This document shows positions 33,501-46,400 of a stretch of DNA of 64,000 bases, piece by piece. Both the position numbers and the translations under genes were made by a program. The notes under the pieces are model-generated. The model did no database searches. It was not told the DNA's origin and saw only the letters and a list, made by a program, of their open reading frames with translations. The stretch's first letter is position 1; each line of letters opens with the position of its first letter. Source of the DNA: Antedon mediterranea (lineage: Eukaryota > Echinodermata > Crinoidea > Comatulida > Antedonidae); NCBI RefSeq assembly GCF_964355755.1, contig NC_092677.1, positions 20,368,101 through 20,432,100 on the forward strand, in the 5' to 3' direction.

Positions 33501-36500
33501 CCATTTTGAGCATTTCGAAAAAACTTTTTCACACAAAACATCAAAGTTTACAAAATAGCTTCAAATCGCATTTGGAGACGTTTTAGACCATTTTGTGATT
33601 TTCGAAAAAACTTGTTAACATAAAAACACCAAAGTGCTCAGAATACCTTCACATCGCATTTTGAGACGTTTTAGACCATTTTGTGATTTTCGAAAAAACT
33701 TGTTAACATAAAAACTCCAATGTGCTTAGAAAAGCTTCAAATTGCATTTGGAGACGTTTTAGACCATTTTGTGCATTTCGATGAAACTTAGTTACACAAA
33801 AACATCAAAAAGCACAAAAGAGCTTAATATCGTATTTAAAAACGTTTTAGACCATTTTGAGCATTTCGAAAAAACTTTTTCACACAAAACATCAAAGTTT
33901 ACAAAATAGCTTCAAATCGCATTTGGAGACGTTTTAGACCATTTTGTGATTTTCGAAAAAACTTGTTAACATAAAAACACCAAAGTGCTCAGAATACCTT
34001 CAAATCGTATTTTGAGACGTTTTAGACCATTTTGTGATTTTCGAAAAAACTTGTTAACATAAAAACACCAAAGTGCTTAGAAAAGCTTCAAATCGCATTT
34101 GGAGACGTTTTAGACAATTTTGTGCATTTCGATGAAACTTGGTTACACAAAAACATCAAAGAGCACAAAAGAGCTTAATATCGTATTTAAAAACGTTTTA
34201 GACCATTTTGAGCATTTCGACAAAACTTTTTCACACAAAACATCAAAGTCCACAAAATAGCTTAATATCGTATTTAAAAACGTTTTAGACCATTTTGAGC
34301 ATTTAGAAAAAACTTTTTCACACAAAACATTAAAGTTTACAAAATAGCTTCAAATCGCATTTGGAGACGTTTTAGACCATTTTGTGATTTTCGAAAAAAC
34401 TTGTTAACATAAAAACACCAAAGTGCTCAGAATACCTTCAAATCGCATTTTGAGACGTTTTAGACCATTTTGTGATTTTCGAAAAAACTTGTTAACATAA
34501 AAACACCAAAGTGCTTAGAAAAGCTTCAAATCGCATTTGGAGACGTTTTAGACCATTTTGAGCATTTCGATAAAATTTTACACACAAAAACATCAAAGAT
34601 TTCGATGAAACTTGGTTACACAAAAACATCAAAGAGCACAAAAGAGCTTAATATCGTATTTAAAAACGTTTGAGACCATTTTGAGCATTTCGACAAAACT
34701 TTTTCACACAAAACATCAAAGTGTACAGAATAGCTTTAAATCGCATTTGGAGACGTTTTAGACCATTTTGTAGTTTTCGAAAAAACTTGTTAACATAAAA
34801 ACACAAAAGAGCTAAGAATAGCTTCAAATCGCATTTTTAGACGTTTTAGACCCTTTTGTGCATTTCGATGAAACTTGGTCACACAAAAACATCAAAGTGC
34901 TTAAAATCACATTAGAAACCGTTTTAGACCATTTTGAGCATTTCGAAAAAACTTTTTCACACAAAACATCAAAGTTTACAAAATAGCTTCAAATCACATT
35001 TGGAGACGTTCTAGACCATTTTGTGATTTTCAAAAAAACTTGTTAACATAAAAACACCAAAGTGCTCAGAATACCTTCAAATCACATTTGGAGACGTTTT
35101 AGACCCTTTTGTGCATTTCGATTAAACTTGGTTACACAAAAACATCAAAGTGCTTAAAATCACATTAGAAACCGTTTTAGACCATTTTGAGCATTTCGTT
35201 AAAACTTTTCACACAAAAACATCAAAGTCCACAAAATAGCTTAATATCGTATTTAAAAACGTTTTAGACCATTTTGAGCATTTCGAAAAAACTTTTTCAC
35301 ACAAAACATCAAAGTGTACAGAAAAGCTTCAAATAGCATTTGGAGACGTTTTAGACCATTTTGTTCATTTCGATGAAACTTGGTTACACAAAAACATCAA
35401 AGAGCACAAAAGAGCTTAATATCGTATTTAAAAACGTTTTAGACCATTTTGAACGTTTCGAGAAAACTTTTTCACACAAAACTTCAAAGTGTACAGAATA
35501 GCTTCAAATCGCATTAGAAACCGTTTTAGACCATTTTGAGCATTTCGAAAAAACTTTTTCACACAAAACATGACATCAAAGTTTACAAAATAGCTTCAAA
35601 TCGCATTTGGAGACGTTTTAGACCATTTAGTGATTTTCGAAAAAACTTGTTAACATAAAAACACCAAAGTGCTCAGAATACCTTCAAATCGTATTTTGAG
35701 ACGTTTTAGACCATTTTGTGATTTTCGAAAAAACTTGTTGACATAAAAACACCAAAGTGCTCAGAATACCTTCAAATCGTGTTTTGAGACGTTTTAGACC
35801 ATTTTGTGATTTTCGAAAAAACTTGTTAACATAAAAACACCAAAGTGCTTAGAAAAGCTTCAAATCGCATTTGGAGACGTTTTAGACCATTTTGTTCATT
35901 TCGATGAAACTTGGTTACACAAAAACATCAAAGAGCACAAAAGATCTTAATATCGTATTTAAAAACGTTTTAGACCATTTTGAGCATTTCGAAAAAACTT
36001 TTTCACACAAAACATCAAAGTGTACAAAATAGCTTCAAATCGCATTTGGAGACGTTTTAGACAATTTTGTGATTTTCGAAAAAACTTGTTTACATAAAAA
36101 CACCAAAGTGCTTAGAAAAGCTTCAAATCGCATTTGGAGACGTTTTAAACCATTTTGTTCATTTCGATGAAACTTGGTTACACAAAAACATCAAAGAGCA
36201 CAAAAGTATTTAAAAACGTTTTAGACCATTTTGAGCATTCCGACAAAACTTTTTCACACAAAACATCAAAGTGTACAGAATAGCTTTAAATCGCATTTGG
36301 AGACGTTTTAGACCATTTTGTATTTTTCGAAAAAACTTGTTAACATAAAAACACAAAAGAACTTCAAATCGCATTTGGAGACGTTTTAGACCCTTTTGTG
36401 CATTTCGATGAAACTTGGTTACACAAAAACATCAAAGTGCTTAAAATCACATTAGAAACCGTTTTAGACCATTTTGAGCATTTCGTTAAAACTTTACACA

Positions 36501-39500
36501 CAAAAACATCAAAGTCCACAAAATAGCTTAATATCGTATTTAAAAACGTTTTAGACCATTTTGAGCATTTCGAAAAAACTTTTTCACACAAAACATCAAA
36601 GTTTATAAAATAGCTTCAAATCGCATTTGGAGACGTTTTAGACCATTTTGTGATTTTCGAAAAAACTTGTTAACATAAAAACACCAAAGTGCTCAGAATA
36701 CCTTCAAATCGCATTTTGAGACGTTTTAGACCATTTTGTGATTTTCGAAAAAACTTAACATAAAAACACCAAAGTGCTCAGAATACCTTCAAATCGCATT
36801 TGGAGACGTTTTAGACCATTTTGTGATTTTCGAAAAAACTTGTTAACATAAAAACACCAAAGTGCTCAGAATACCTTCAAATCGTATTTTGAGACGTTTT
36901 AGACAATTTTGTGATTTTCGAAAAAAACTTGTTAACATAAAAACACCAAAGTGCTTAGAAAAGCTTCAAATCGCATTTGGAGACGTTTTAGACCATTTTG
37001 TGCATTTCGATGAAACTTGGTTACACAAAAACATCAAAGTGTACAGAATAGCTTCAAATCGCATTAGAAACCGTTTTAGACCATTTTGAGCATTTCGAAA
37101 AAACTTTTTCACACAAAACATCAAAGTGTACAAAATAGCTTCAAATCGCATTTGGAGACGTTTTAGACAATTTTGTGATTTTCGAAAAAACTTGTTTACA
37201 TAAAAACACCAAAGTGCTAAGAATAGCTTCCAATCGCATTTGGAGACGTTTTAGACCCTTTTGTGCATTTCGATGAAACTTGGTTACACAAAAACATCAA
37301 AGTGCTTAAAATCACATTAGAAACCGTTTTAGACCATTTTGAGCATTTCGTTGAAATTTTTCACAGAAAAACATCAAAGAGCAAAAAATAGCTTAATATC
37401 GTATTTAAAAACGTTTTAGACCATTTTGAGCATTTCGACAAAATTTTTTCACACAAAACATCAAAGTGTACAGAATAGCTTCAAATCGCATTTGGAGACG
37501 TTTTAAACCATTTTGAGCATTTCGATAAAATTTTACACACAAAAACATCAAAGTGCACAAAATAGCTTAATATGGTATTTAAAAACGTTTTAGACCATTT
37601 TGAGCATTTCAACAAAACTTTTTCTCACAAAACATCAAAGTGTACAGAATAGCTTCAAATCGCATTTGGAGACGTTTTAGACCATTTTGTGCATTTCGAT
37701 GAAACTTGGTTACACAAAAACATCAAAGTGCTTAAAATCACATTTTGAGCATTTCGTTAAAACTTTTCACACAAAAACATCAAAGTCCACAAAATAGCTT
37801 AATATCGTATTTAAAAACGTTTTAGACCATTTTGAGCATTTCGAAAAAACTTTTTCACACAAAACATCAAAGTTTACAAAATAGCTTCAAATCGCATTTG
37901 GAGACGTTTTAGACCATTTTGTGATTTTCGAAAAAACTTGTTAACATAAAAACACCAAAGTGCTCAGAATACCTTCAAATCGCATTTGGAGACGTTTTAG
38001 ACCATTTTGTGATTTTCGAAAAAACTTGTTAACATAAAAACACCAAAGTGCTTAGAAAAGCTTCAAATCGCATTTGGAGACGTTTTAGACCATTTTGTGC
38101 ATTTCGATGAAACTTGGTTACACAAAAACATCAAAGTGCTTAAAATCACATTTTGAGCATTTCGTTAAAACTTTTCACACAAAAACATCAAAGAGCAAAA
38201 AATAGCTTAATATCGTATTTAAAAACGTTTTAGACCATTTTGAGCATTTCGACAAAACTTTTTCACACAAAACATCAAAGTTTACAAAATAGCTTCAAAT
38301 CGCATTTGGAGACGTTTTAGACCATTTTTTGATTTTCGAAAAAACTTGTTAACATAAAAACACCAAAGTGCTTAGAAAAGCTTCAAATCGCATTTGGAGA
38401 CGTTTTAGACCATTTTGTTCATTTCGATGAAACTTGGTTACACAAAAACATCAAAGAGCACAAAAGATCTTAATATCGTATTTAAAAACGTTTTAGACCA
38501 TTTTGAGCATTTCGAAAAAACTTTTTCACACAAAACATCAAAGTGTACAAAATAGCTTCAAATCGCATTTGGAGACGTTTTAGACAATTTTGTGATTTTC
38601 GAAAAAACTTGTTTACATAAAAACACCAAAGTGCTCAGAATACCTTCAAATCGCATTTGGAGACGTTTTAGACCATTTTGTGATTTTCGAAAAAACTTGT
38701 TAACATAAAAACACCAAAGTGCTTAGAAAAGCTTCAAATCGCATTTGGAGACGTTTTAGACCATTTTGTGCATTTCGATGAAACTTGGTTACACAAAAAC
38801 ATCAAAGTGCTTAAAATCACATTTTGAGCATTTCGTTAAAACTTTTCACACAAAAACATCAAAGAGCAAAAAATAGCTTAATATCGTATTTAAAAACGTT
38901 TTAGACCATTTTGAGCATTTCGACAAAACTTTTTCACACAAAACATCAAAGTTTACAAAATAGCTTCAAATCGCATTTGGAGACGTTTTAGACCATTTTT
39001 TGATTTTCGAAAAAACTTGTTTACATAAAAACACCAAAGTGCTTAGAAAAGCTTCAAATCGCATTTGGAGACGTTTTAGACCATTTTGTTCATTTCGATG
39101 AAACTTGGTTACACAAAAACATCAAAGAGCACAAAAGAGCTTAATATCGTATTTAAAAACGTTTTAGACCATTTTGAGCATTTCGACAAAACTTTTTCAC
39201 ACAAAACATCAAAGTGTACAGAATAGCTTTAAATCGCATTTTGAGACGTTTTAGACCATTTTGGGATTTTCGAAAAAACTTGTTAACATAAAAACACCAA
39301 AGTGCTCAGAATACCTTCAAATCGCATTTGGAGACGTTTTAGACCCTTTTGTGCATTTCGATGAAACTTGGTTACACAAAAACATCAAAGTGCTTAAAAT
39401 CACATTAGAAACCGTTTTAGACCATTTTGCGCATTTCGTTAAAACTTTTCACACAAAAACATCAAAGTCCACAAAATAGCTTAATATCGTATTTAAAAAC

Positions 39501-39719
39501 GTTTTAGACCATTTTGAGCATTTCGAAAAAACTTTTTCACACAAAACATCAAAGTTTACAAAATAGCTTCAAATCGCATTTGGAGACGTTTTAGACCATT
39601 TTGTGATTTTCGAAAAAACTTGTTAACATAAAAACACCAAAGTGCTCAGAATACCTTCAAATCGCATTTGGAGACGTTTTAGACCATTTTGTGATTTTTG
39701 AAAAAACTTGTTAACATAA
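27551..39719. repeat. Satellite 2 array (block b)
   Basis: About 140 monomers of mostly 87-88 bp, with shortened forms lacking ~20 bp (CACATTTTGAGC in place of CACATTAGAAACCG...TTTTGAGC). Subtype order is irregular, but multi-monomer blocks recur; the marker CTTCCAATCGC appears near 28028, 31219 and 37226. Frames such as MCEKVFSKCSKWSKTF on the minus strand are translations of 87-bp monomers. The block ends in ATAA (39716-39719) at a transposon. Confidence 0.95.
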
Positions 39720-40250
39720 CACAGCTGTTCCAGAAATATGAATTAAGTGTAGCGCCCCCAACGTTTCATAGCGTTTTATGGAGTAGCGATTCCGAAAACA
39801 TATTGTATACGAACCCCATGAGGAATCCGGAAGCAATCAAGCATAAAACGACTGTTTTTTAATAGCCAATAAAAACAAATAAAGACCGCGAAAGTCAGAA
39901 AAATAATGAATATTCATTAGAACAACCCTGGATGAAGGTGAAAAACATGTTGTCGTCGTTTTATCACGTGGATTTTAAGAGGTAATGTAATTGAAAATTG
40001 TACACCCAACGCCAGTTTTTTTCTCAAGCGATACATTTAAAAAGTAGGTATAAATGTTGTTTTCCATATCAGTTTAAAAATAATTTTTTCTGTTGAATTC
40101 TTTGATTTAGTTGGATACTTTAGTTATCCTTGAATGTTTTAACAAGGATCGTATTCATATTGCCTGGCTGGATTTTTTCCTATGCTAGCTTATAATAGGC
40201 TATGCCCAGGCCCCATTGCGTGGTTAAAACCAGCTGTGTAAGACTAATGG

Positions 40251-41182
40251 CTGTTTATTTTTAACACGTAAACATGTATATTCGGAGGGCCTGAGTGACA
40301 GTTGACCTGTTATAAAGCTGATTAATTACTTGTTCCTGGTCCTAATTAAAAATTAGGCCTAGTCTAGCCCCAAGCTTTTTTAATAATCATTCATATTGGG
40401 AGAGGAGTACAGAGTAGGCCAGGCTACAGGCCTAGCCTAGTAGCCTAGCTAGGCCTATATAATAGGCTAGGCTACATCATCAGCAGGTTAAAGGCTAGCA
40501 GCCTACCTAGCATGTCTTAGTCAAAGATCTGTAATATATTAATAGAAAGAAGATATAGAGTACTGTGACATTAGATATTTAATCATAAATGCATATTTCT
40601 TTCATATTTGTATTGACTATTGTATATTTATTATTTTGATATGCAATCACAATCTAAATCAGTAAATAACATCAATTTCCGTTATCAATCAATAATTATT
40701 AATATATAAACCAAATTAAAATAAAATAACTGTTTATTTTTAACACGTCAACATGTCTATTCGGGGGCCTGAGTGACAGTTGACCTGTTATAAAGCTGAT
40801 TAATTACTTGTTCCTGGTCCTAATTAAAAATTAGGCCTAGCCTAGGCCTAAGCTTTTTTAATAATCATTCATATTGGGAGAGAGGAGTACAGAGTAGGCC
40901 AGGTTACAGGCCTAGCCTAGCTAGGCCTATACTATATATATGCTAGGCTACATCATCAGCAGGTTAAAGACTAGCAGCCTACCTAGCATGTCTTAGTCAA
41001 AGATCTGTAATATATTAATAGAAAGAAGCTATAGAGTACTGTGACATTAGATATTTAATTATAAATGCATATTTCTTTCATATTTGTATTGTATTATATA
41101 TGCAATCACAATCTAAATCACTAAATAACATCAATTTCCGTTATCAATCAATAATATATATAAACCAAATTAAAATAAAATA
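40251..41182 (+). repeat. 479-bp tandem duplication inside the TIR element
   Basis: CTGTTTATTTTTAACACGT starts at 40251 and again at 40730. The two copies stay colinear to ATAAAATA near 41182, with small indels and several AGGCCTAG-type palindromes. No coding sequence is seen. Confidence 0.85.
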
Positions 41183-41340
41183 GCTTCCAAAAAATTAAAT
41201 TCATTTACAATTCATATACCATTTGTTAAATATTTACAAAATCATTGTTCTAGCAATAACACAAAAAAATACTACCATTCATACAGTATACTGTACATAA
41301 TAATATGCAATACTGTAACAATTAACTGAGAAATAGCAAA

Positions 41341-42442
41341 CTATTCCTCAACTTTTCTCCACTTAGTTACTTCATGCTGGATCTCAGGTGAAATAAACGT
41401 CAGATGTGACTTCATGATTTCCCACAAAACTTTTTCCATGGTACTGCTGTCGAGGAATTAATTTTTTCTAAATACCTCGTCCATTTTTGTACATAGAGGT
41501 CCAGTTTCAAATCTCTTGGTTCATAGTAGTTCACTATATAAAATATATAAAAGAAATATGGCATTAATTTTTATAGTATTTGCATGTTTTAGACAAAATT
41601 TTAAAGGTGTATAATGTAGGACTGACCAAGTCTTTGACCTCTTGTTCTTTTAGATTTAGTCTGTGGCCAGTCTCTGCAATCTTACTATGCTGTTTTGTCA
41701 CAAGTGACACTGAGAGTTCATTTCTTAAATGCTCAAGATTCTCTTCTAAAGACTGGATTTTAATCATTGTACTTTGTAGCATGTCGATGTGCTGCAGCTT
41801 CTGATTTTCTCTTTCTGCTAGATGATCACCTGAGATTAAACAATATTGGTCAACCAAATAAACGTCAATCTGCATAAAAAATGAGCATCAAAATTATTAT
41901 ATTTAAAAAATGTTAACAACTATTTCTTGTAGCAGATAATGATATGGATAATTCATAGGAAAATAAGTTCCAGCCAAAGGTTTGCTTTATTATGCATAAA
42001 AACAGGATAAACAATTTTGAAATTCTATGCTCAAAGGGACAATGTATATTTAAAGAGCAACTTGACCAATTGAGTTATTATGTAATGTCAATGTAAAGTT
42101 GAAACAACATTTGAATTTACCAGTCAAGATGTCAGCATCCTGTCGCATGTTGAATATTATAACATATTGACACCTGGAAAAATAGTTGATTGAGGAAATA
42201 TTTAATAAAGAAAAGAGGTATATTTATAAATTACTGTAACAATTGTTTGTTTCGACAGTTATTTTATACTAACATTGTTCTTTAATATGAAGTACAAACA
42301 CACATTTCATTGTTTGGAGTGTGTATTAAACTTTTTAAAGAGGTGGTTATGATTATTTACCTATCCTGTTTAATTCAATGTCTACCAGGTATGGCCTAAC
42401 AACGCTGTGCGATATTGTTTTGCTTCTTTTTTTCACTGCCAT
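41341..42442 (-). pseudogene. Intron-containing coiled-coil gene fragment
   Basis: Minus strand, unrecognised. Proposed exons: 42442-42361 (ATG; MAVKKRSKTISHSVVRPYL...; donor GTAAAT), 42173-42121 (donor GTAAAT), 41829-41627 (acceptor CTCAG, weak donor GTCAGT) and 41533-41341 (stop TAG). Exons two and three join in phase to give ...NMRQDADILTG|DHLAERENQKLQ..., then a heptad-like coiled coil (residues such as MIKIQSLEENLEHLRNELS). The last exon reads YEPRDLKLDLYVQKW then, in another frame, STMEKVLWEIMKSHL. The switch falls near a six-T run at 41462-41467. Exons one and two are out of phase by one base, and three to four meets a stop. This looks like a decayed or partly captured gene. Exon borders are my reading of splice consensus only. 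Confidence 0.45.
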
Positions 42443-43471
42443 GGTCTACAAAAGACTTGTAGGCCTTGATATATCTACAGGCTTGAGGAACATTGTTGGT
42501 TCTGATGTCATCTTGATTACAAAAACAATAGATGCAACTGTACTTTCTTTTAAAAATAAATCAATTTTTAAATCTACAGTACTTCAAATTTTGTGTCCAA
42601 ACAAATCCAAACAAGAGAGCTAATAGCCAAAATATTAAACCATTATTATGCTGTAAAAATGTATTAATATTATTAAGGCCTAGCCTAGGCTGTGACTGTC
42701 ACTTCAGTCACACCAGCTAGCCTAAAAATGCACCAGGAAAGCAATAATTATTATTATAAACACATGCCATTAATTATTTGGTAACAGTTATAATGATTAC
42801 ATTTAGGATTAAGGTAATTAAAGGTTTAACTATTACGAATTTTCTATGTTTCGGCCTAGCTTCATTCTAGGCCCACATTACTGTCACGGTCATCGCGGGC
42901 GTCAACGCACTTTCTAAGCCTATCGCCAAACCGTTAATAATAATAATGCATAAAAGAGTTGCAAAATATGCGAGTTTTACTAAAAACTGAACCAGGCTAT
43001 ATTAACAAAACTAGTATTATTTTGTTTATATAATAATGATGGACTATATTCTAGTTCGTTCTTTTTCTAAAAAAATGAATTATATCCAAAAATAAAGTAA
43101 AGAATACAATGATATTTTCTACTTACGATTGTTTACTATTTCATTACACAGTTTATCTCAACTTCCTGGTTTATGTGCGGGAGAGTATTTCAGTAAAATG
43201 GACAATATCCTCGTTTATTTATTAATTTATAGTAAAGAAACAATAAAATATTTATTTTTTAATTGAACATACACTTTTTTTAATCGTTTAGTTTTGTATA
43301 AAATGTTTTTACTACATAAAAACTGACGATAGCGAAATTTAATTTGGCGTTCGCGAAATAATGGTTTGTAAACAAAAATTATATGTCCGCGCGACTCGGG
43401 GGAGCCTCGTCTGCTAACACTGAGGGCGCTTGACTTTTTCTGATACCTTAACACTAGTTGAAACAGCTGTG

Positions 43472-46400
43472 ATAAAAACACCAAAGTGCTTAGAAAATCT
43501 TCAAATCGCATTTGGAGACGTTTTAGACCATTTTGTGCATTTCGATGAAACTTGGTTACACAAAAACATCAAAGTGCTTAAAATCACATTTTGAGCATTT
43601 CGTTAAAACTTTTCACACAAAAACATCAAAGTCCACAAAATAGCTTAATATCGTATTTAAAAACGTTTTAGACCATTTTGAGCATTTCGAAAAAACTTTT
43701 CCACACAAAACATCAAAGTTTACAAAATAGCTTCAAATCGCATTTGGAGACGTTTTAGACCATTTTGTGATTTTCGAAAAAACTTGTTAACATAAAAACA
43801 CCAAAGTGCTCAGAATACCTTCAAATCGTGTTTTGAGACGTTTTAGACAATTTTGTAATTTTCGAAAAAACTTGTTAACATAAAAACACCAAAGTGCTCA
43901 GAATACCTTCACATCGCATTTTGAGACGTTTTAGACCATTTTGTGATTTTCGAAAAAACTTGTTAACATAAAAACACCAAAGTGCTTAGAAAAGCTTGAA
44001 ATCGCATTTGGAGACGTTTTAGACCATTTTGTGCATTTCGATGAAACTTGGTTACACAAAAACATCAAAGTGCTTAAAATCACATTTTGAGCATTTCGTT
44101 AAAACTTTTCACACAAAAACATCAAAGAGTAATAAATAGCTTAATATGGTATTTAAAAACGTTTTAGACCATTTTGAGCATTTCAACAAAACTTTTTCTC
44201 ACAAAACATCAAAGTGTACAGAATAGCTTCAAATCGCATTTGGAGACGTTTTAGACCATTTTGTGCATTTCGATGAAACTTGGTTACACAAAAACATCAA
44301 AGTGCTTAAAATCACATTTTGAGCATTTCGTTAAAACTTTTCACACAAAAACATCAAAGTCCACAAAATAGCTTAATATCGTATTTAAAAACGTTTTAGA
44401 CCATTTTGAGCATTTCGAAAAAACTTTTCCACACAAAACATCAAAGTTTACAAAATAGCTTCAAATCGCATTTGGAAACGTTTTAGACCATTTTGTGATT
44501 TTCGAAAAAACTTGTTAACATAAAAACACCAAAGTGCTCAGAATACCTTCAAATCGTGTTTTGAGACGTTTTAGACCATTTTGTAATTTTCGAAAAAACT
44601 TGTTAACATAAAAACACCAAAGTGCTCAGAATACCTTCACATCGCATTTTGAGACGTTTTAGACCATTTTGTGATTTTCGAAAAAACTTGTTAACATAAA
44701 AACACCAAAGTGCTTAGAAAAGCTTGAAATCGCATTTGGAGACGTTTTAGACCATTTTGTGCATTTCGATGAAACTTGGTTACACAAAAACATCAAAGTG
44801 CTTAAAATCACATTTTGAGCATTTCGTTAAAACTTTTCACACAAAAACATCAAAGAGTAATAAATAGCTTAATATGGTATTTAAAAACGTTTTAGACCAT
44901 TTTGAGCATTTCAACAAAACTTTTTCTCACAAAACATCAAAGTGTACAGAATAGCTTCAAATCGCATTTGGAGACGTTTTAGACCATTTTGTGCATTTCG
45001 ATGAAACTTGGTTACACAAAAACATCAAAGTGCTTAAAATCACATTTTGAGCATTTCGTTAAAACTTTTCACACAAAAACATCAAAGTCCACAAAATAGC
45101 TTAATATCGTATTTAAAAACGTTTTAGACCATTTTGAGCATTTCGAAAAAACTTTTTCACACAAAACATCAAAGTTTACAAAATAGCTTCAAATCGCATT
45201 TGGAAACGTTTTAGACCATTTTGTGATTTTCGAAAAAACTTGTTAACATAAAAACACCAAAGTGCTCAGAATACCTTCAAATCGTGTTTTGAGACGTTTT
45301 AGACCATTTTGTAATTTTCGAAAAAACTTGTTAACATAAAAACACCAAAGTGCTCAGAATACCTTCACATCGCATTTTGAGACGTTTTAGACCATTTTGT
45401 GATTTTCGAAAAAACTTCTTAACATAAAAACACCAAAGTGCTTAGAAAAGCTTGAAATCGCATTTGGAGACGTTTTAGACCATTTTGTGCATTTCGATGA
45501 AACTTGGTTACACAAAAACATCAAAGTGCTTAAAATCACATTTTGAGCATTTCGTTAAAACTTTTCACACAAAAACATCAAAGAGTAATAAATAGCTTAA
45601 TATCGTATTTAAAAACGTTTTAGACCATTTTGAGCATTTCAACAAAACTTTTTCTCACAAAACATCAATGTGTACAGAATAGCTTCAAATCGCATTTGGA
45701 GACGTTTTAGACCATTTTGTGCATTTCGATGAAACTTGGTTACACAAAAACATCAAAGTGCTTAAAATCACATTTTGAGCATTTCGTTAAAACTTTTCAC
45801 ACAAAAACATCAAAGTCCACAAAATAGCTTAATATCGTATTTAAAAACGTTTTAGACCATTTTGAGCATTTCGAAAAAACTTTTCCACACAAAACATCAA
45901 AGTTTACAAAATAGCTTCAAATCGCATTTGGAGACGTATTAGACCATTTTGTGATTTTCGAAAAAACTTGTTAACATAAAAACACCAAAGTGCTCAGAAT
46001 ACCTTCAAATCGCATTTGGAGACGTTTTAGACCCTTTTGTGCATTTCGATGAAACTTGGTTACACAAAAACATCAAAGTGCTTAAAATCACATTAGAAAC
46101 CGTTTTAGACCATTTTGAGCATTTCGTTAAAATTTTTCATAGAAAAACATCAAAGAGCAAAAAATAGCTTAATATCGTATTTAAAAACGTTTTAGACCAT
46201 TTTGAGCATTTCGACAAAACTTTTTCACACAAAACATCAAAGTGTACAGAATAGCTTCAAATCGCATTTGGAGACGTTTTAACCCATTTTGAGCATTTCG
46301 GTAAAATTTTACACACAAAAACATCAAAGTGCACAAAATAGCTTAATATGGTATTTAAAAACGTTTTAGACCATTTTGAGCATTTCAACAAAACTTTTTC

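Larger units (their letters stand above)
39720..43471. mobile_element. 3,752-bp TIR element in satellite 2 carrying gene fragments
   Basis: Left end CACAGCTGTTCCA and right end (reverse complement) CACAGCTGTTTCA match at 12 of 13 positions. A second matched word, GCGCCCCCA (39752-39760) against GCGCCCTCA (43429-43421, reverse complement), lies just inside. ATAA flanks both ends (39716-39719, 43472-43475); removing the element restores the satellite word AACATAAAAACACC. A CAC start with a 4-bp duplication fits the Chapaev branch of CMC (CACTA-like) elements; this is inference. No transposase is recognisable. The interior is low-copy, with a 479-bp tandem duplication and an intron-containing gene fragment. 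Confidence 0.8.

Noticed and set aside
27551-39719. CRISPR array interpretation of the regular ~88 bp repeat
   Set aside because: The units are contiguous and similar along their whole length, with no constant repeat and unique spacer. The context is eukaryotic.
42378-42623. 81-residue plus-strand frame with a hydrophobic stretch
   Set aside because: It lies antisense to a better-supported minus-strand exon start with a splice donor, and has no recognisable domain.
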